Below, piece after piece: positions 1 to 5,304 of a stretch of 5,304 nt of DNA; within the stretch, counting starts at the first letter, position 1, and every line of letters starts with the position of its first letter. Both the position numbers and the translations under genes were made by a program. The notes under the pieces were generated by a model. The model was given only the letters and a program-made list of their open reading frames with translations, was not told the DNA's origin and searched no databases. The DNA comes from an uncultured Lachnospiraceae bacterium (GTDB taxonomy: Bacteria; Bacillota_A; Clostridia; Lachnospirales; Lachnospiraceae): contig CADBNA010000418.1 in the NCBI GenBank assembly GCA_902795835.1, positions 1 through 5,304 of the forward strand. Reading direction: 5' to 3'.

Positions 1-647
1 CGCAGGATCAGTACTGCCAGAAAGCACTGGGAAAAAAGTGTGGCCAGAGCTGCTCCCCGGATCCCCATGGAGAGCCCGGCGACCAGCACAAGGTCCAGGA
101 TCAGATTCGTGACCGATGAAAGAAAAAACAGATACAGGGGGGTCTGCGTGTCGCCCAGAGAACGAAGGACCGCCGTGCCGACATTGTAGATCAGCTGTGC
201 CGTCAGCCCCAGGATGCAGATATGAATATAGACGGAAGCATGCGGCAGGACATCAGGAGGGCAGCGGAGCAGACCGAGGATCCGGTCTGCCAGGATAAAA
301 ACGGCCGCTGTCATGACAGCCCCGGCAAGCAGGGCGAGACGGATAACGGAGCTGATGACTTTTTTCAGGTCATCATAGCGTCTGGCGCCAAACAGGCTGG
401 CGGTTATTACACTGACTCCGGAGGAAAAACCGACGAAAAAATTGATCATCACAGACATGAGCAGGCCGGAAGAGCCGACAGCGGCCAGGGCAAAGCTGCC
501 GCCGAAGCGGCCTATGACGGCACAGTCAGCGATGTTATAGAATTCCTGCAAAAACTGGGAGAGGAGAACCGGAACCGCAAAATGTATCAGCGTTTTTCCG
601 ATAGGTCCGTTTTCTACATGAATGACACCGGTTCCGCTTCCCGCCAT
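1..647 (-). CDS. MATE family efflux transporter, N-terminal part (3' end beyond window)
   Basis: Reverse-strand translation from the ATG at 647 gives 215 residues with no stop before the window edge, about half of the usual ~450-residue MATE protein. MATE proteins are inner-membrane antiporters that export drugs and metabolites using Na+ or H+ gradients. Family hallmarks are visible: a hydrophobic first helix after VENGPIGKTLIHFAVPVLLS, then EFYNIADCAVIGRF (residues 35-48), RSLGDTQTP (162-170), NLILDLVLV (181-189) and GIRGAALAT (195-203). About six membrane helices are covered, roughly the N-terminal lobe. The start is supported by an AGGGGAG Shine-Dalgarno at 659-665, 11 bases upstream. It lies downstream of the LysR gene on the same strand, but a terminator at 736-763 intervenes, so it probably has its own promoter. 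Substrate cannot be inferred. Family assignment is firm. Confidence 0.93.
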   Translation of the reverse strand, partial: MAGSGTGVIHVENGPIGKTLIHFAVPVLLSQFLQEFYNIADCAVIGRFGGSFALAAVGSSGLLMSVMINFFVGFSSGVSVITASLFGARRYDDLKKVISSVIRLALLAGAVMTAAVFILADRILGLLRCPPDVLPHASVYIHICILGLTAQLIYNVGTAVLRSLGDTQTPLYLFFLSSVTNLILDLVLVAGLSMGIRGAALATLFSQCFLAVLIL

Positions 648-716
648 AATGATCTGTTCTCCCCTGCTGCACCGAGAGTATCGCTGCGGCGGTGCCCCCC
701 TGGCCCTGCCTGCCAG

Positions 717-727
717 AATATAGTATA
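717..727 (-). promoter_or_regulatory. Possible -10 region for the MATE gene
   Basis: Reading the minus strand just past the terminator, two overlapping -10-like hexamers occur: TATACT (722-727) and TATATT (717-722). No good -35 hexamer lies 16-18 bases upstream, because that position falls inside the terminator hairpin. This is the only AT-rich promoter-like stretch between the terminator and the MATE start, so it is the best but weak candidate. Confidence 0.25.
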
Positions 728-735
728 TCGAATTG

Positions 736-763
736 AAAAAAAGCCGGGTATACCGGCTTTTTT
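736..763 (-). terminator. Intrinsic terminator after the LysR gene (bidirectional)
   Basis: The sequence is A7, then GCCGG-GTATA-CCGGC, then T6. On the minus strand this reads as a GC-rich 5-bp stem, extendable by A-T pairs, followed by seven T residues, starting about 30 bases after the LysR stop codon. The A-tract and T-tract on either side let it work in both directions. On the plus strand nothing obvious needs terminating, so its likely role is to end the LysR mRNA and insulate the MATE gene. Confidence 0.85.
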
Positions 764-790
764 ATTGTAAAGGTATAAGACTTTTCCATA

Positions 791-1732
791 TCACATTTCC
801 GGCGTCTCCAGAGAGGCACCTTCGTCTGCAATCACTTTTTCCACAAGCATAAGGAATTGTTCTGTTTCAGGCTTCATGGCCCGGTCACTTACATGCAGAT
901 ATCCAAACGAGACCTGATTCTGAAAACCGTCTATGACAGAGAGACTGAAATTGTATTTTCCATAGGCGCCCCGCAGCCAGTAGGTGCCCAGGTTGCACAG
1001 CTCTGTCTGCTGCAGCATGCGTATCATCAGGTGGTCACTGTTGGTGCGGACCACTTTCCGCACAGAGCATTTGCCTGAGCGGAATAAAGCACTGTCCAGC
1101 AGAAGGTCCTCTACGGAAAAGAAATCATTTTCCAGCTGGATGCAGGAGCAGCCGTCCAGATCCTCCGGCTGCAGAAGTGGACACCCGTAGTACCGGCTTT
1201 TTGTCCCGGCATGGAGAACCAGATCGGTTTTCCGTAGCGGCGTATAGGCCAGATGATGGCGGGCGGTCAGGCGGGAGAGGGCTGACAGCTTGCTGACGGG
1301 GACAAACAGGAGACCCAGATCATACTGGCGCTCCTCCAGCAGATCAATCATCTGCTCGATGCCGCATTCCGTATATTGCAGGGAAAACCCCTGCTCCATA
1401 TACGACTGAAAAAAATCCTCCGTCAGGAAAGCAAGACTGCTGCTGGGGTTGGCAGCGATCCGCAGACGCCTCGAAGCGGTGTCTTCGCATACTTCCCGGA
1501 TCAGAGCAGTGTTTTTTACAATATTCTGAGCATAGATGCGGATCCGTTCTCCTTCTTCTGTCAGGGCAATGCCGTGCGCAGTGCGGGTGAACAGAGAGAC
1601 GCCCAGGTCCCGCTCCAGTCCCTTGATCACCTGGCTGACATGGGGCTGTGTCGTGTAGAGTTCCTCGGCTGCCCTGGTCAGGGAACCTTTATCTGCGCTG
1701 GTCAGAAAATACTGCAGCTGCTGCATATCCAT
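791..1732 (-). CDS. LysR family transcriptional regulator
   Basis: A 313-residue protein, normal for LysR-type regulators (about 300). Residues 1-60 form the winged helix-turn-helix: MDMQQLQYFL, then SLTRAAEELYTTQPHVSQVI, and GVSLFTRTAHGIALTEEG. A linker helix follows (about 62-88), then a periplasmic-binding-protein-like effector domain (about 89-300), opening with the typical strand RRLRIAANPS and including YDLGLLFVPV. The start was set at the first Met of MDMQQ because GGAGGA lies 8 bases upstream (1741-1746). The frame stays open upstream to 2131, but that extension is antisense to the neighbouring transporter and has no domain. The gene is divergent from the EamA transporter at 1953, the usual geometry for a LysR regulator and its target. 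Several cysteines in the effector domain (C184, C195, C197, C222, C246) are notable but not diagnostic. The ligand is unknown. Confidence 0.95.
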   Translation of the reverse strand: MDMQQLQYFLTSADKGSLTRAAEELYTTQPHVSQVIKGLERDLGVSLFTRTAHGIALTEEGERIRIYAQNIVKNTALIREVCEDTASRRLRIAANPSSSLAFLTEDFFQSYMEQGFSLQYTECGIEQMIDLLEERQYDLGLLFVPVSKLSALSRLTARHHLAYTPLRKTDLVLHAGTKSRYYGCPLLQPEDLDGCSCIQLENDFFSVEDLLLDSALFRSGKCSVRKVVRTNSDHLMIRMLQQTELCNLGTYWLRGAYGKYNFSLSVIDGFQNQVSFGYLHVSDRAMKPETEQFLMLVEKVIADEGASLETPEM

Positions 1733-1740
1733 AGTCTGTG

Positions 1741-1746
1741 TCCTCC
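1741..1746 (-). promoter_or_regulatory. Ribosome binding site deciding the LysR start
   Basis: GGAGGA on the minus strand, 8 bases before the ATG at 1732. It favours the MDMQQ start over the internal Met two codons later and over the long upstream extension of the open frame. Confidence 0.85.
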
Positions 1747-1780
1747 ATTCTATCCGCGGGTATGTTATATTCGGTCCTGA

Positions 1781-1799
1781 ATGGGTTTCCTTCACCCAT
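1781..1799. repeat. Inverted repeat ATGGGT-N7-ACCCAT at the LysR transcription start
   Basis: Perfect 6-bp arms (1781-1786 and 1794-1799) flank a 7-base centre. The element abuts the -10 hexamer of the LysR promoter and covers its predicted start point near 1793, so it could be an operator for repression of the regulator gene. It is longer (19 bp) than a standard LysR T-N11-A box, so which protein would bind is unclear. Confidence 0.45.
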
Positions 1800-1828
1800 A
1801 TTATAGCAGGACAGGGAAAAAATGACAG
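1800..1828 (-). promoter_or_regulatory. Sigma70-type promoter of the LysR gene
   Basis: On the minus strand, CTGTCA (1823-1828, four of six matches to TTGACA) is followed after exactly 17 bases by a perfect TATAAT (1800-1805). The predicted start is near 1793, giving an untranslated leader of about 60 bases ahead of the LysR ATG. Confidence 0.7.
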
Positions 1829-1831
1829 TCC

Positions 1832-1846
1832 ATAACGCAGAATTAT
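1832..1846. promoter_or_regulatory. Candidate LysR-type regulator box (ATAA-N7-TTAT, T-N11-A)
   Basis: ATAACGCAGAATTAT is a 15-bp dyad with 4-bp arms, and T1833/A1845 satisfy the T-N11-A rule of LysR operators. Its centre (1839) lies about 68 bases upstream of the predicted start of the EamA transporter mRNA (near 1907), where LysR recognition sites usually sit. It also lies just upstream of the -35 of the regulator's own promoter. A looser ATAA-N10-TTAT at 1856-1873, centred near -43, could be the second (activation) site. Binding is inferred from sequence only. Confidence 0.5.
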
Positions 1847-1894
1847 ACCGGCTCCATAAAAAGCCGGAGTTATCCCCCGCGTCCGGTGTTCGGG

Positions 1895-1900
1895 TATAAT
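1895..1900 (+). promoter_or_regulatory. -10 element of the EamA transporter promoter
   Basis: A perfect TATAAT, 52 bases before the transporter ATG. The hexamers at 16-18 bases upstream (within 1871-1878, TATCCCCC) do not resemble TTGACA. A strong -10 without a -35 is typical of an activator-dependent promoter and agrees with the divergent LysR gene. Confidence 0.6.
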
Positions 1901-1952
1901 AAAACCACAAGATCTGATAAGAATAATCTGTGGAAATGGAGGAAATTCCGGT

Positions 1953-2870
1953 ATGTGGCTGGCAGCTGCTTTTTTATCTGCGGTTTTCAGTGCAATGGCG
2001 ACATTGCTGATCAAGCAGTTTGTAAAGGAAACGGATTCCACTCTGGCAACGGCGCTTCGGACGGGGGTAGTGCTGGTAATTGCCTGGATAATCGCCGCGC
2101 AGGCCGGTGCTCTGAGAGACATTTGCGCCATTTCCCGGAAATGCCTGCTGTATATCGTATTGTCCGGTGTCAGTACAGCCCTGTCATGGCTGTTTTATTA
2201 CCGGGCTCTGACGAAGGGCGATGCGGATAAGGTGATGGCCATAGAGAAGTCCAGCATTCTGGTCACGCTGTCGGCAGCGGTGGTTCTGTTTGGTGAGCAC
2301 TCTCACCTTCCGGTGAAGCTGACAGGTATGTGCGTCATCGCGGCGGGACTGTACCTTCTCCTGAAACCGGCTGCTTCCGAACAGGAAGCGGCACGCTCCC
2401 CGGCCCCAAAAACAGACAGCAGCGGCTGGCTGCCGTATGCCTTTCTGGCTGCCTTGTTTTCCGCGCTGAATACGATCTTTGCGAAGCTCGGCGTTACCGG
2501 TATGAGTTCGAGCCTGGCAACGGCGCTTAACACCAGTGTAGTGCTGCCGGTCGTCTGGGCTGTAGTGCTGCTTGAGGCAAAAACCGGATTTGGCAGGGAG
2601 CGGAACAGCAAAAGCCTTTTTTCAACCGTCAGCGGAAAGGAAGCTTTCTGGATTGCCGTTTCCGGACTGACGACCGGTATCTGCTGGCTGTGCTATTACT
2701 ATGCCGTGAAATACGGGCCGATCACGGTTGTAGTGCCGGTAAACAAGCTGAGCGTGCCGATTGCCGTTCTCTACTCCCACTTCGTATTCGGAGAGCAGAT
2801 GAAGCCGCGGGAGCGCGCAGGCATGACCGGCATTGTATGCGGAATGCTGGCCGTGGCGGTTTTGGGCTGA
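1953..2870 (+). CDS. EamA/DMT family transporter (drug/metabolite transporter superfamily)
   Basis: A 305-residue, very hydrophobic protein of the size and layout of ten-helix EamA permeases. It consists of two homologous halves (about 1-138 and 158-305) joined by a hydrophilic, proline-containing linker (SEQEAARSPAPKTDSSG, 142-158). The halves align visibly: ATALRTGVVLVIAW (32-45) with ATALNTSVVLPVVW (189-202), SGVSTALSWLFYYRA (71-85) with SGLTTGICWLCYYYA (237-251), and each helix-8-type segment ends in VLFGE or FVFGE. Family members export amino acids, nucleosides or other small metabolites across the inner membrane. The substrate is not deducible here. The ATG is supported by GGAGG at 1938-1942, 10 bases upstream. 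It is divergent from, and probably controlled by, the LysR gene. No second gene follows closely, so it is likely monocistronic. Confidence 0.93.
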   Translation: MWLAAAFLSAVFSAMATLLIKQFVKETDSTLATALRTGVVLVIAWIIAAQAGALRDICAISRKCLLYIVLSGVSTALSWLFYYRALTKGDADKVMAIEKSSILVTLSAAVVLFGEHSHLPVKLTGMCVIAAGLYLLLKPAASEQEAARSPAPKTDSSGWLPYAFLAALFSALNTIFAKLGVTGMSSSLATALNTSVVLPVVWAVVLLEAKTGFGRERNSKSLFSTVSGKEAFWIAVSGLTTGICWLCYYYAVKYGPITVVVPVNKLSVPIAVLYSHFVFGEQMKPRERAGMTGIVCGMLAVAVLG

Positions 2871-2913
2871 GAAGCCAAAAGGGGAGTCAAAAGGGACGGC
2901 TCTCTATGACGCC

Positions 2914-2942
2914 TTGACAACACTTTCGGAATCTGCTACTTT
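2914..2942 (+). promoter_or_regulatory. Promoter upstream of the DUF2298 gene
   Basis: A perfect TTGACA (2914-2919), a 17-base spacer, then TACTTT (2937-2942), which keeps the three most conserved -10 positions and is preceded by TGC, an extended -10 motif. The predicted start is near 2949. It lies 44 bases after the EamA stop and upstream of the hairpin at 2963-2984. Confidence 0.6.
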
Positions 2943-2962
2943 AATTTGTGGAAGTTCTGTAT

Positions 2963-2990
2963 CGGTTTCCCTCCGGGGAAGCCGCTTTTT
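2963..2990 (+). terminator. Intrinsic terminator or leader attenuator
   Basis: CGGTTTCCC-TCCG-GGGAAGCCG forms a 9-bp stem (one G-T wobble) with a 4-base loop, followed by CTTTTTC. The shape is that of an intrinsic terminator, with a short T-tract. It lies 93 bases after the EamA stop and could end that mRNA. It also lies only about 14 bases after the predicted start of the promoter at 2914-2942, so it could reduce expression of the downstream gene. Confidence 0.55.
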
Positions 2991-2992
2991 CA

Positions 2993-3034
2993 ATGGGAGA
3001 ATCGCGAAAGGAAGGCAGCGTTAAAAGCCGATGA
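2993..3034 (+). CDS. Possible 13-residue leader ORF coupled to the DUF2298 gene
   Basis: ATG at 2993 opens a 13-codon frame, MGESRKEGSVKSR, whose TGA (3032-3034) overlaps the tandem ATGATG start of the next gene. Stop-start overlap of this kind allows translational coupling. GGGGAAG (2975-2981) lies 11 bases upstream as a possible ribosome site, but it is inside the hairpin. An ORF this short can arise by chance and no similarity is recognised. Confidence 0.2.
   Translation: MGESRKEGSVKSR
3008..3015 (+). promoter_or_regulatory. Unusually distant Shine-Dalgarno of the DUF2298 gene
   Basis: AAGGAAGG is the only good ribosome-binding motif before the ATGATG at 3031, but its spacing of 15 bases to the first ATG is longer than the usual 5-10. 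An in-frame TAA at 3022-3024 excludes any earlier start. Translation may be weak or coupled to the small upstream ORF. Confidence 0.5.
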
Positions 3035-5304
3035 TGAAATATAAAAAAGGCGTCCTGTTGTCCGCTGTCTTTCTGATCCTCATTATTCTGACGGGACGGA
3101 TGCCGGGCGGTGATTTTCTCTATGTCGTGAAGGTGTGGCTTGCCATGCTTCTGCCTGGCCTGTGTGTGTTTCCGCTGACATCCCGTCTGTTCCGCACTTT
3201 TTCGGACCGCGGCTGGATTCAGTCAAGGCTGATCGGCCTGGCCCTTGCCGGCTTCATTTCTTCCCTGCTGATCCTGACCCATACCATCCCGTTTCGCGGC
3301 GGGCCGCTGCGCGCTGTCACGCTCGTTCTGGCGGCCGCCGTGTGGGCTGCGGCCTTTTTCCGGCAGAGGGCTGCTGCTGCAGCACGCTGCGGAACTGCCG
3401 GGCCGGTATGTGACAGAGCAGCCGGGCTGGTATGTGACGGAACTGCCGGGCCGGTATGTGACGGGTCTGCGGCGGATCCTGGTCCGTGGAAGCGAGTTCT
3501 GCTTCGGTTTGCCGGCGGCGGGACAGCCCCGGATCCGGTCCTGATCCTGGCGGAAGAGCTGCTGTTTTTCACGCTTCTCGTCGCCTGGTGCCGGCTGTAC
3601 GGCTTTGATCCCCTGGGCGCCCTGAATTCCGAAGGGCCGATGGACTACGGCATACTTTCTTCCATGATGCGCTGCGATACCCTGCCCCCGCCCGATATGT
3701 GGGACTGTGAACGGCTGTTTGACAGCTATTACTGGGGCTGTCATTATTTCACGGCTTTTCTGACAAAGTTGACCGGATTCCGGATCAATGAGATGTTTAC
3801 GGTTGCGAAGGCCATGGTGCCGGCCGCTTCGGCGTCCGTGGTATTCAGTACCGTCTGGCATTTTGTGAAGGACAGCAGGGAGGCTGTCGGGGATGACCGG
3901 GCCTATGCGGCCGGCTTTTTCACCGCGCTGCTGTTTATGTGTTCCTCCAACCTGCACTACCTCGTGTATGGCCTGTTCAGGCTGCTGCCCTTTGAGAATT
4001 ACTATTACTGGTCGCTGACCCGGTATGTCGGAGGATCCGGCGACGGTCCCGGGACGATAACAGAAATCCCTGCCTTTTCATTTCTTCTGGGTGATCATCA
4101 CGCCCACATCGTCAACATTATGTATGTCTGCTGCTTTCTGAGCCTTCTGTACGCGTGGATGCGTGTGCAGGACACGCTGGCAGCCGGGAAGGCAGACCCG
4201 GTTTCCGCAGACCGCAGGACGGTCTTCTGCGCCCTCTGCCGGGAGGTACTCACCGATCCCTTCTTTTATATGCTGGGTCTGTTTATCACCGTATTCTTTA
4301 TGAACAACACCTGGGATGCCCCGATCTATGTCTTTGTGTATGTGACCGCCGTCAGCCTGACGGCGCTGCGGTCCCGCAGAGAGCATCGTCTGCTCCGGTG
4401 GTTCCTGCGGTGCGCGCTGACGGCCGTCCTGCTGTTTGCCGCTTCTGCTCCGTTCCGGACTACTTTTTCGACGGTCTCGGCAGGCGGGATCATTCCCGCA
4501 CAGGTGCGCACGATGCCGGAGAAGCTCTTTGTCTTCTGGGCGATGCATCTGTCGGTGACTGCCGCCTTTCTTCTGTTCACGGTCAGCAGATACAGGAAAG
4601 CCGGCACCGGGACAGGGGCGGCGGGTTTTGTCCGCTCCCTGCCCGTTCCGGATCTTTTTGTCCTTATGGCCGGATTCTGCGCCGTCTGTCTGATTGCGTT
4701 CCCGGAATTCCTCTGGGTCACGGATTTTTACGGCGGGAGGATGAACACTGTGTTCAAGACCTGGCTGCAGGCAGCCGTCCTGCTGGACCTGGTCTGCGGC
4801 TATGCCGTCCTTCGCATGTTTGCGGATACAAAAAAACTGCCGCCGCGGATCTTTTCGGCCGCTGCGGCTGTCCTGTTTCTGCTGAGCTGCGGATATTTTT
4901 CATTCGGCATTGTGAGTCATTACGGGGATATCACGGACCGGGACCGGTATGCCGGACTTGACGCGGAGCATGTCCTGGATACGGAGATGCCGGAGGATGC
5001 CGGCGCGGTCCGCTGGCTGGAAGAGAAGGCCAAGGGGCAGCCCCATATCCTTGAAGCATGGGGCAGGGAAAGTACGACCTGCGGCAGGGTATCTTCCCTG
5101 ACCGGTCTGCCGGCGGTTCTCGGTATGTATAACCATGAGTGGCAGTTTACGATGGACAGGCAGGACGTGGAGCGGCGCGCAAGGGATGTCGATGCCATGT
5201 ATACATCTGACGATGAAGAACTGGTGCGCCATCTCCTGCGGCAGTATGAGATCCGCTATGTGTTTGTCGGCAGGGAAGAACTGCAGAAATACGAAGTAAA
5301 TCAC
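3031..5304 (+). CDS. DUF2298 (Chlor_Arch_YYY) family polytopic membrane protein, 3' end beyond window
   Basis: One open frame of 758 codons runs from the ATG at 3031 to the window edge without a stop. Family members are typically about 700-900 residues, so little is probably missing. I recognise the DUF2298/YYY family from ordered motifs: SEGPMDYGIL (200-209), LPPPDMW (218-224), SYYWGCHYF (232-240), FLLGDHHAHIVN (351-362), NNTWDAPIY (425-433), DFYGGRMNTVFKTWLQ (565-580), and a C-terminal HILEAW...TGLPAVLGMYNHEWQ...YVFVG block (672-747). About 13-14 hydrophobic helices precede a soluble tail from about residue 629, probably outside the membrane. The biochemical role is unknown. The many-helix body, acidic residues in an early loop (E201, D205) and the soluble C-terminus resemble GT-C glycosyltransferases that use lipid-linked sugars, but that role is inference. 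A loop at about 111-168 holds three 8-residue repeats. Two adjacent start codons (3031, 3034) are possible. Confidence 0.88.
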   Translation, partial: MMKYKKGVLLSAVFLILIILTGRMPGGDFLYVVKVWLAMLLPGLCVFPLTSRLFRTFSDRGWIQSRLIGLALAGFISSLLILTHTIPFRGGPLRAVTLVLAAAVWAAAFFRQRAAAAARCGTAGPVCDRAAGLVCDGTAGPVCDGSAADPGPWKRVLLRFAGGGTAPDPVLILAEELLFFTLLVAWCRLYGFDPLGALNSEGPMDYGILSSMMRCDTLPPPDMWDCERLFDSYYWGCHYFTAFLTKLTGFRINEMFTVAKAMVPAASASVVFSTVWHFVKDSREAVGDDRAYAAGFFTALLFMCSSNLHYLVYGLFRLLPFENYYYWSLTRYVGGSGDGPGTITEIPAFSFLLGDHHAHIVNIMYVCCFLSLLYAWMRVQDTLAAGKADPVSADRRTVFCALCREVLTDPFFYMLGLFITVFFMNNTWDAPIYVFVYVTAVSLTALRSRREHRLLRWFLRCALTAVLLFAASAPFRTTFSTVSAGGIIPAQVRTMPEKLFVFWAMHLSVTAAFLLFTVSRYRKAGTGTGAAGFVRSLPVPDLFVLMAGFCAVCLIAFPEFLWVTDFYGGRMNTVFKTWLQAAVLLDLVCGYAVLRMFADTKKLPPRIFSAAAAVLFLLSCGYFSFGIVSHYGDITDRDRYAGLDAEHVLDTEMPEDAGAVRWLEEKAKGQPHILEAWGRESTTCGRVSSLTGLPAVLGMYNHEWQFTMDRQDVERRARDVDAMYTSDDEELVRHLLRQYEIRYVFVGREELQKYEVNH
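3391..3462 (+). repeat. In-frame 24-bp tandem repeat, three copies
   Basis: Three consecutive 24-base units lie at 3391-3414, 3415-3438 and 3439-3462. Units 1 and 3 are identical and unit 2 differs at a few positions. A degenerate fourth start (GGGTCTGC) follows. They encode GTAGPVCD, RAAGLVCD and GTAGPVCD (residues 121-144) within the DUF2298 protein, between the third and fourth hydrophobic segments. The unit length is a multiple of three, so copy-number changes would keep the frame. Confidence 0.95.

Noticed and set aside
222..770. Plus-strand 182-codon ORF
   Set aside because: It is the shadow of the MATE gene and the terminator on the other strand; its composition is low-complexity and hydrophilic with no recognisable domain.
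1842..1847. Second minus-strand TATAAT as a further LysR promoter
   Set aside because: There is no acceptable -35 at 16-18 bases (ACTCCG), and the hexamer overlaps the proposed LysR box; the promoter at 1800-1828 is better.
1848..1867. Hairpin CCGGCT-N8-AGCCGG as a terminator
   Set aside because: It is in the divergent promoter region with no T-tract following on either strand; it more likely belongs to operator architecture or is chance.
1733..2131. Upstream extension of the LysR reading frame to a 446-residue protein
   Set aside because: It runs antisense to the EamA transporter start, spans the promoters, has no domain, and a strong ribosome site at 1741-1746 fixes the start at 1732.
2833..3024. 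Plus-strand 63-codon ORF spanning the EamA end and the gap
   Set aside because: It starts inside the EamA gene without a ribosome site, crosses the promoter and hairpin, and has no recognisable features.
3391..3462. Possible CRISPR array
   Set aside because: The repeats are directly adjacent with no spacers, are in frame with a coding region, and no cas genes are present.
3223..3957. Minus-strand 244-codon ORF with repeated VTYRPGSS-like units
   Set aside because: It is antisense to the DUF2298 gene and its repeats are just the reverse reading of the 24-bp tandem repeat.
4078..4961. Overlapping ORFs on both strands (4155-4961 plus, 4078-4548 and 4326-4721 minus)
   Set aside because: All lie inside the DUF2298 frame, which carries the family motifs; the alternatives are rich in Arg, Gly and Pro, as GC-rich shadow frames usually are.
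4900..5304. Two minus-strand ORFs at the right edge
   Set aside because: They are antisense to the conserved C-terminal block of the DUF2298 protein and show no domain of their own.

Overview
The window looks like chromosomal DNA from a bacterium of the Firmicutes/Clostridia type. This is an inference from the fairly GC-rich genes, AT-rich regulatory gaps, strong GGAGG-type ribosome binding sites, compact intrinsic terminators and the style of the transporter proteins. No rRNA, tRNA or other taxonomic marker is present, so the assignment is tentative. Four genes are supported. Two of them run off the window edges.

Left part (1-1732), minus strand: the N-terminal half of a MATE-family multidrug efflux transporter (1-647, truncated by the window edge) is preceded by a complete LysR-type transcriptional regulator (791-1732). 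A near-perfect intrinsic terminator (736-763) in the 143-bp gap between them should separate the two transcripts.

Middle (1733-2870): a 220-bp divergent regulatory region separates the LysR gene from a plus-strand EamA/DMT-family transporter (1953-2870). The region contains a good sigma70-type promoter for the regulator, a perfect TATAAT for the transporter without a recognisable -35, and an ATAA-N7-TTAT (T-N11-A) dyad centred near -68 of the transporter. That is the classic layout of a LysR-type regulator activating its divergent neighbour, probably an export permease, while controlling its own expression.

Right part (2871-5304), plus strand: a 160-bp gap holds a TTGACA promoter, a hairpin plus T-tract and a possible 13-codon leader ORF. 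It is followed by one uninterrupted reading frame from 3031 to the window end (at least 758 residues). This encodes a large polytopic membrane protein of the DUF2298 / Chlor_Arch_YYY family, which is uncharacterised and resembles GT-C glycosyltransferases. It carries an unusual in-frame tandem repeat of an 8-residue cysteine-containing unit in an N-terminal loop.

No CRISPR array, insertion sequence, phage gene, toxin-antitoxin pair or recognisable defence system was found. The most interesting points are the poorly understood DUF2298 protein with its repeat insertion and odd leader, and the well-resolved LysR operator architecture.
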